Assembly (NCBI RefSeq): GCF_963169125.1
Contig: NC_084796.1
Location: forward strand, 90,442,888 to 90,506,887
Direction: 5' to 3'
Origin: Humulus lupulus
Taxonomy: Eukaryota > Streptophyta > Magnoliopsida > Rosales > Cannabaceae
Length of the DNA: 64,000 nt
Under the pieces are notes generated by a model. That model had not been told where the DNA came from and did not search any database. It saw nothing but the letters and a program-made list of their open reading frames with translations. Positions 57,291-64,000 of this stretch are shown in pieces; the stretch's first letter is position 1; every line of letters begins with the position of its first letter. The position numbers were made by a program, and so were the translations under genes.

Positions 57291-60034
57291 CAAGGAGTGT
57301 GGATAGCCCGACTCTGACTCGAGTGTCTGCCTTAATGCAGTCAGAGCTCGAGGCTGGTTTCTCAGAGATGACAGGTTGGCTTTCTAGTTCTCGTTCCTTT
57401 ATATTGTACTGATTGATTCTGGTGCTACTTATCACTTAGTGGATACATAGATATGTGGTAAAAATGTATGGTTATTACGCTATGGGCTGGAGATCTTGTG
57501 TCTACTAGGGAAAGTTAGTAATTTATAGGTGATGGGTCAAAGTATTATGGGTAGAAAGTTAACATCAATAATTGATTGAGATGGTCATATAAGGATTTCG
57601 GTGTGATCCTGGATTAGTTTGACAAATAAGGGACAACCATGGACTGTAAGAGAGGATGGTGACTTCCGGGTTTATAAGGAAAGGACATGGTTGCGTTCAT
57701 GAGATGCCTAGCTATTGTGGTGGGTACCACTAGGGATTTTATTAGTTGTACCAAAGGGAACTAGATCAGTCAGTGAGGTTTCAGATAAGTTTATAAGGAT
57801 TAGCCAAGATTGCTATCGTGTCTAGGAAATTGAGTATGTTATCGGATTAAGGCAAGAATAGAACCAGTATTAGAGACATCACGAAGAATGACGCTAGCTG
57901 AGCAAAAATAATTAAAGGTTCAATCAAATAAGTTATTTGACTTAAGGGTCATCAGACGAAGCATCTCACCATGGGACATGTCAACGCCATTTGTTAATGA
58001 GAAGGCCAAGTTTGCGAGAATGTGTACTACATATGGATAGCCAAATAAAGTAATATTATGAATAGATTTCCATTGTCATGAATGAAGGATTTATTTTCCC
58101 AGTTGCAAGGTAGGACAGTGCTCTCAAGAATTGACCCTCGATTTGGTTATTACAGGCTAAGGATAAAGGAAAAAGACATTTCAAGAATTTTCGCCCGCAC
58201 CAAGTAGGATGTGATGGGTTATCAGTGAAGGCTCTCGTACTGACTAATGCTTCAACAACCCGCGTAAATTCAGCAAGTAGATAATATAGGAATAGTGTGG
58301 ACAAGTTGTATCTGGCTCGATCGAGAATATCTTGGATTACTTCCGGTTAAGAACAGAACATGAGTAACATTTTCGCTGATACCACTGAGGAGGAGGAAGC
58401 GGGAGTTACAAGTAAGGTTCCAGAAGGGATAAGTTTCGATTTTCCAGAGTATGTTCAAGGTCACATTAGAGGAAGTGATGGGACTACGTATGAGTAAATT
58501 AACATAGAAACAATAAGGATTTTTCCAAAGGAACGCCTTGGGTGTTTGAAGAACTAGGAACCAGTAAAATACATCGGCTTTTACATGAAGCATCTTTGAG
58601 GATCGCCATACCCTTAACTAAAGCAACGTAGAATCCTAAAGTTTGTACGAATGGATAGTTGTGTGTCGGATTCTCAAAAGTTGGAATAAGGGTTGATTCA
58701 CATGCCATGGTATTAGAATATGGATGTGATGGACTGGTCCAGGAGGACGATGCGAAGGACACTATCCTTGCTTAAAACGTGGAGTTATAGTGTGGTGCGT
58801 TAAGGATTAGGGTGCCCCCATGTGTAGATTGAAAATGGGATTGTTCTTGCTTCGCGGTGGATAAAGGAATAAGAACATAGATGCTCTACATGGGACTTTA
58901 AGTTGACATTAATGTTGGTTAGCCAAAGTTAGGGTTAGGTAACGACCGTGATTGGTAAAGAACCTGTGATTGATAATTAGCATATATACCTCTATGAGCA
59001 ATGAAGTATAGAAGAAGGATCTATTAGGAATGGTTAAAAATCCTACCATTTTAGCATGAATAGGTTAAGATATGAGGTCTGGATGAGTGATCTGATAGAT
59101 GTTGGCATCAAGGTAGAGATTCTGGATGAATCTTATACCACCCCTCATGATTATTGTATCCAAAAAGTTTCAATGGACATTAAGACCTAAAATTTATGCA
59201 ACAGGAGGCACACTGCCTAATCTTTTAACAAGTGAGAAAAGATCATTAGAAGCCAGAGAGGCTATTATGACTTTAAGGCGTCCTAGAGTGAGTATGGAGG
59301 AATATAGTTATGGACCGTAGGGTGGTGGAAAACCTCAAATTGCAGATAAGATGAATAGATACGAGATGTTGTGACTTAACATATTGGATTAACACACTCT
59401 GATTTGTGTGAACGAGAAATCATAAGAATGAATGTGTACGATGATAGACCGTAGTCGATAGCGTTAGAGTGAGTCCCTTTATTTCCCAAGTTCTAAAAAG
59501 GGCCATAGAGGGCAATGAGTATAAGATTGGAATTTGGAATTATTGGTTACCTTTAGACAGACTGATAACCTGAAGGAATGACTCCGAGTATTTCTCCAAG
59601 TATTGTGGACTAAAAAAAAGGGGAGAGGGGGTAAGATAGTTTGGGAAAGAAAGAGGAGTTTTGACTCTAGATTTGATAGACTCGAGAAATCCTAATAAGG
59701 ATTAGGCCAGGGGCCTACAGATTAGCCTTACCCCAGCATGGGTAGAGGCTCATGAGGTGTTACAGTTGCAAATGTTAAAGGAGGAAGTGTTGAGTACTAC
59801 CCCTAATTGGGTGAAGAGACCCTGGAATTTTAGTGGAATATATTGTGTAAGGAAAGGCCAATGGAAATCTTAGATAGGAGAGAGAAAGTCTTACGGGATA
59901 AGAGTGCCACTCTAGTGAGGGTGTTACAAGGGAACCACATGGCAAATAACTCTTAAGTTAGAGTCCGATGGGTGGAATTAGTATCCCAAGATGTTTGAAT
60001 AAATTTCGAGGACGAAATTTCAGTAAGGAGGGGA
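57291..60034 (+). pseudogene. pol: Pol of element F, heavily decayed
   Basis: The protease motif LIDSGATYHLVDT is at about 57408-57446. RT relics are at about 57935-58210: ISPW, then LSRIDPRFGYYRLRIKEKDIS, with many stops. Between 58310 and 59540 I recognise no domain. Near 59730-60010 a block resembling the integrase/chromodomain end appears (EILDRREKVLRDKSATLVRV, WVELVSQDV). It ends in gaggacgaaatttcagtaag and the polypurine tract. It is far more degraded than gag. Confidence 0.65.
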
Positions 60035-62228
60035 TAGGTCAAACATCCCAAATTTGCTATTAAGGCTGAGTGCCTAGGTTACTATGCCAGGAGGGAATAA
60101 TCGGGTTTGTATATGGAATTAATTTAATATATGTGTGATTATGCGGCATAAATGATTTAATGGTAATGTGAATATATATGCATGTTTAGGTGAATTAAAT
60201 ATGCATGTGGGCCCGTTCTGGTTAATAAGGGCATGTTTGCAATTTTGGCCTGTTGAGGGCATAAATGTAATTAGGTTTGCGTTATGATTGAGACCACAGT
60301 ATTATGGAGATATATTTGAGATATGTGGTCTGAGGCGATCCTAGCAAGCAGATTAGCAGAATAGTCACATCTGGGTCAAATACCCGACTCGGGGTGAGCC
60401 TAGGGGTATTATGGGAACGTAGTACGTATTCGGGGTTACCAGATAACAGGTAGTTACTTAGCGATTATTTGGGTATGTCGAGGTTAATTGGGGATTTATA
60501 GAACAACTTGAGGAATTAGCGGGTATGTGGAAAATGGCGGATTTTCCCTTGGTGATATTGAAGGTCTAGGAATTGATCTAGGGGCATGTTAGTCTTTTGA
60601 TGCAATCAGAAGAAATTAGCTATTTAGACTCAGCTCTTTCTCTTTCTCTCTCTCGTTTCACTCTCTATCTCTTGAAGCCTTGGGGGTTTTGTAGAATTTT
60701 TGGAAGAAAGGCTTGGAAATTTGAGGCTTAAAGTTGGGAATTAAAGGGGATTAAAGCTAAGTATTAACTAACAGCAGCACAGGGGTGTGATTCTTCATTG
60801 AGGTAAGATGATGCTTTGTTTTCTTGATATATTCTTGCTGCGGTTTAATGTTTAGCAAAGTTTTAAGCTTTGGTTGGGTTTTGATTTGGATAAAGGATTT
60901 TGCTAGGTTTTTCAGTGTATAAGTTGTTTAGGATGGTTGGGAATGTTTGTGGGGTATAAATTCAGGCTTTCGTTTGAGCATTAGTGAATTTTCAGGGTTT
61001 TTGGCTTTGGAAAAATGGTGGAAAAACCTACTTTTTCAGGATTCGCATAAGGGCGTCGCGACGCTGCTCTTCCGAGCTACGACGCTAGGATGCTCCAGGG
61101 CAGGGGGCCCTGGCTGGGTGTCGCGGCACCTGTATGGCTGTGCCGCGACGCAAGGCCATTTTCAAGGGCCTTAATTTTTTATTTTTAGGGCATAGGCATA
61201 GGGGCTCAGGGTACGATTTCACCACCCCATGTGGGGGAATTGGAGGTCCCGAGAGTATGGGATTGGTCCCGGGGTTCAATTATGGAATTGAATAGTAATG
61301 AGAATGTTATTTGTGAGTAGTGACTAAGTTAACGCTAGGGCTCGAGAGAGGATCATTCTTGGGAGTCATGCTTGCTTGCCTAATTTCTTGCACTTAGACC
61401 AAAGGTAAGAAAACTTTTTGTGCCCGTAGAGCTGAGCATGGCCCAATTATCTATGTTTAGTATTATGTCTGAATGTATGTAATTATTAGGTCATGTCTAT
61501 GTGGTTATGAATAATCGACAAAGGTCGGGATTGGTAAAGGCTGGGGTCGGCAAAGGCCGGATTGGCAATTGCTGAGATTGGCGAAGGTGGGGATCGACAA
61601 GGGTCAGAAACTACAATAAGCATGTTGAATGTCGGTCATTTTGGCAGGGCCATCTAAGGGTGCCACACTCACCTGCTCGGTTAAGATAGTGAACTTGGTG
61701 CCTGGTAACACACCCTGACTTGTTTAGGCCGCGGTTGTGAATTTTAGTTGAAACTTGTAGATTGTCTATTGTGTTTGAATAGTTATGCATTTATTAATAG
61801 AAATTATTATATGCTATGCTATGAAGTTTTCTTGTTGGGCCTCGGCTCACAGGTGCTCTATGGTGCAGGTAAGGGCTTGGAAAAGGTCGATCAACCATGA
61901 GTTGAAGGGCATGAAGCGGTGAGTACATGTTTGTCCTGGCCGCCATGGTTGGGGTACTTTTGTGGAGCACAGTATAATGTCTTATTTTGTCGCTTAGGAC
62001 GACTGAACATTGACTTTTGAATTGTAAATATGTTTTAAAAAATATTTTGTGATCCCAATATATCTCTTTTACGATCCTAATGAAAGTACAAATCTTTTAT
62101 GTGAATGTTTTATTAAATGAGTCATTACGTTTATTTAACTACACTTTTGGATCTAGCATCGCGATTAGCGAGTCAAATGCACATTTTAAAACCACATGGT
62201 AAGGACTCTAGGGTGGTAGGGCGTTACA
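60035..62228 (+). repeat. 3' LTR of element F
   Basis: Begins near ggtcaaacatcccaaatttg and ends gggcgttaca. It keeps the ~110 bases missing from the 5' copy (about 60510-60620). Tandem units (gatNggcaaaggc type) are at 61505-61615 and the cggctcacaggtgct box near 61842. Confidence 0.9.
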
Positions 62229-63580
62229 ATTTTGCTAATGGAAGTTAATGGATGGAGAGCCAGCGTGGAGGCAGGTCCGAAAGCGAACTGAGGAATCATC
62301 TGAATTCCGCACAAAGTCTACATTCTGATCCGCATCCTAACCTGCGTGACCATCTGAATTCACAAAGGAGTTATCCAGCTCACAATGATGATATGAGTTA
62401 TACTCAGCATGGGGGAGGTTCGTCTATCGTGCGCGACAATGGGAATGTCCCACCTAACCGAGCTCGAACATGGAGGGAAAGCAACCCATCTAATGTGTAT
62501 AATGTGTACAATAGGATGGGGGCTGGAGAACAGCCCCTAGCTAACCTAGAGACCAAAGATCCAACCCTCGGGCAACTGGTCTTGGAGGAGGAGCGGATGA
62601 AGAAGCTCTTATCTGGAAAAGGAATCGATTATTGTGATTTTAATGAGGAGCTCGAGCCTTTTGCCCCAAACATTACAATAGCTCTATATCCTGTTGGCTT
62701 TAGGATGCCCACCATGCCTATGTTTGATGGAAACTCAGATGACCATCTCGGGACGTTCAATACGCTGATAATGTCCCACAATGTTGGGTTTGACCTAAGA
62801 TGTATTTTATTCCCCACAACTCTGACCAGATCTGCCAGAATGTGGTTCAAAAAATTCGAAAGACATTCGATCAGCTTGTGGAAGAAGTTGTCTTCCAAAT
62901 TTGAGCATTTCGAGCTTCAAAGGAAACTCGCGTCGAGGCCGACTCATTGGCAAACAACCTAGTGAGTCCTTGAAAGCATATTTGAGCAGGTTCACCAACA
63001 TTGCAACACGAGCTAGAGATGCCGATGATAATTCGAAGCTCATGGCAATGAGGACAAGAATTATGGTAGCAGTTGATTTATGGCAAGATCTCCAGCGAAA
63101 AGGAAATAAGAGTGTAGATGAGTTATTTGCCCAGACTCATGAATGGATAAATTTAGAGAGGCGCGATCTGCTATCGGAGAAACTAGCCAGGTCCCCATTC
63201 AGCCCGTTGGAGTAGTAACAGATGTTGCACCTACGACTCAACTTGTTACCCAGAATAACCAAGTGGGAAACAATAAGACCTGAGCGGCACAAAGAAGAAC
63301 AAGCCCGGGGAAAAATTTACACCAATCTATGCCTACACTAACCTGACCAATACACGGGAACATATTTTCCTGGCGAACTCTAATTTCTTTCCATGGAAGA
63401 AACCAAGGCCACTGAGGCACTAGAGGGATAAGAGAGATTCTTCTAAGTTTTGTCGATATCATAATGACATCGACCATAACACTGATGATTGCTAAAAATT
63501 GATGGACAAGATCGAAACTCTCATTTGGGCTGGACCATTCGTCTAGTATGCCTAAAACCGAGTCGATCCCAATCAATCAA
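62229..63580 (+). pseudogene. gag: Gag of element B, second part
   Basis: Continues the frame interrupted at 44082. A 236-residue frame (62252-62962) holds the linker and capsid-like core: GKGIDYCDFNEELEPFAPN, MFDGNSDDHLGTFNTL, CILFPTTLTRSARMWFKKF. A shift near 62910 moves to 62901-63215 with SESLKAYLSRFTNIATRAR and KSVDELFAQTHEWINLERR. The zinc knuckle FCRYHNDIDHNTDDC is at about 63448-63492. A nine-base duplication (NVY NVY) near 62491-62508 is absent from A. Confidence 0.85.
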
Positions 63581-64000
63581 CCAGACTGAATTCTCGTCCA
63601 ACTCTGAAAACTCCGATTGGTCAACCACGAGCTTAGACAGATCAAGGGAACCAAGTTGGCCCTCCTCCAATTGTAGGAGGAGATATAACCACTATTGCTG
63701 GAGGACCCCATTTGGCTGGCATGAGCAATGGGGCCCAAAAGAGGTATATACAAGAGTTAAAAACTCACAACGACGCTGAATTTATCCTGGAGCAACGATT
63801 ATAAAAAAAAAATAGCAGTTGGAAAAAAAACCAATCCTTTTCACGGAAGAGGACGGTAGCCATATTCAGTTCCCACGTAATGACCCGCTGGTGGTTACCA
63901 TTCGGCTTGCCAACTGAAGGGTACGAAGGATATTAGTTGATAATTGGAGTTCAATAAATGTGCTATTCAGGTCCACCCTAAAATAGATGGGATTGTCTGT
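63581..64000 (+). pseudogene. pol: Start of protease of element B, cut by the window edge
   Basis: Corresponds to 6715-7130 of A. The active-site region VDNWSSINVLFRSTL lies at about 63939-63983 with the same N-W substitution as A, suggesting it was already present in a common ancestor or is a family feature. Confidence 0.75.

Larger units (their letters stand above)
44083..62228 (+). mobile_element. Element F: chromovirus-like Ty3/Gypsy, interrupted by Copia G
   Basis: Direct LTRs 44083-46141 and 60035-62228 enclose an initiator-Met primer site, a leader interrupted by Copia G, gag (56134-57290) and very decayed pol. The flanks GTTTC (44078-44082) and ATTTT (62229-62233) fit a 5 bp duplication of GTTTC, which is the uninterrupted sequence in element A, after two transitions. 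The 3' end (gaggacgaaatttcagtaag then ggagggga) has the typical form of a chromovirus-type polypurine tract. LTRs are about 88-90% alike by eye in the first 200 bases. Confidence 0.87.
40072..64000 (+). mobile_element. Element B: second Tat/Gypsy copy of the A family, runs off the window
   Basis: The LTR start TGTACCCCAAAAGAAG at 40072, LTR body, primer-like block, gag and protease start all match element A. It is interrupted by a solo LTR within its 5' LTR (40207-42608) and by Gypsy F within gag (44083-62228). Its gag is better preserved than that of A. The rest of pol, any antisense gene and the 3' LTR are beyond 64000. Confidence 0.9.

Overview
The window is plant nuclear DNA, almost certainly repeat-rich heterochromatin. 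I found no convincing host protein-coding gene, rRNA, tRNA or prokaryotic feature. The evidence for a plant is the set of element families: Ty3/Gypsy elements of the Tat and chromovirus (Tekay/Del-like) types, Ty1/Copia elements, a CACTA (En/Spm) DNA transposon with TNP2-type and Transposase_24-type genes, and MITEs. The species cannot be read from the sequence. Nearly every coding region carries stops or frameshifts, so the elements are dead copies of differing age.

Layout. 1-3714 is AT-rich DNA with an antisense CACTA remnant (630-956), a foldback MITE (1989-2326) and a 110-150 bp tandem array (2790-3714) that hosts an 88 bp CACTA-like micro-element. 3718-16537 is Tat/Gypsy element A (+), inserted in that tandem array. 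A carries gag, protease, a scar where RT/RNase H is missing, an integrase split by an antisense Copia solo LTR (8622-10684), and an antisense, intron-containing extra gene (12079-14797) with its own TATA promoter near 15530. A little more tandem array follows. From 16607 a CACTA element E runs to 40071 and its right end lies outside the window. E contains Gypsy C (18289-24326), the minus-strand Tat-like Gypsy D (25643-33378), its own TNP2 transposase gene (34264-37795) and its second gene (37961-39606). At 40072 a second Tat copy, B (same family as A), interrupts the right subterminal region of E and runs off the window. B is interrupted by chromovirus-like Gypsy F (44083-62228), which is itself interrupted by Copia G (46411-56133).

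Reading from the outside in, the order is tandem array > CACTA E > Tat B > Gypsy F > Copia G. Two large solo LTRs (26300-28963, 40207-42608) sit inside the LTRs of D and B, each with a perfect 5 bp target duplication. Element E, without C and D, is about 9.7 kb inside the window, a plausible autonomous CACTA size.

The most interesting biology is the extra gene lying opposite to gag-pol in both A and D. The two copies share recognisable protein blocks, are each preceded by a TATA box, have intron-like splice signals, and lie between the coding region and the 3' LTR. Other points worth a second look are an unassigned ORF upstream of gag in C, a leader segment shared by Gypsy C and Copia G, a conserved sequence box at constant distance from the end of several unrelated-looking Gypsy LTRs, and a CpG-rich alternating purine-pyrimidine island in the leader of G. 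All identities and family assignments were made by eye without database searches.
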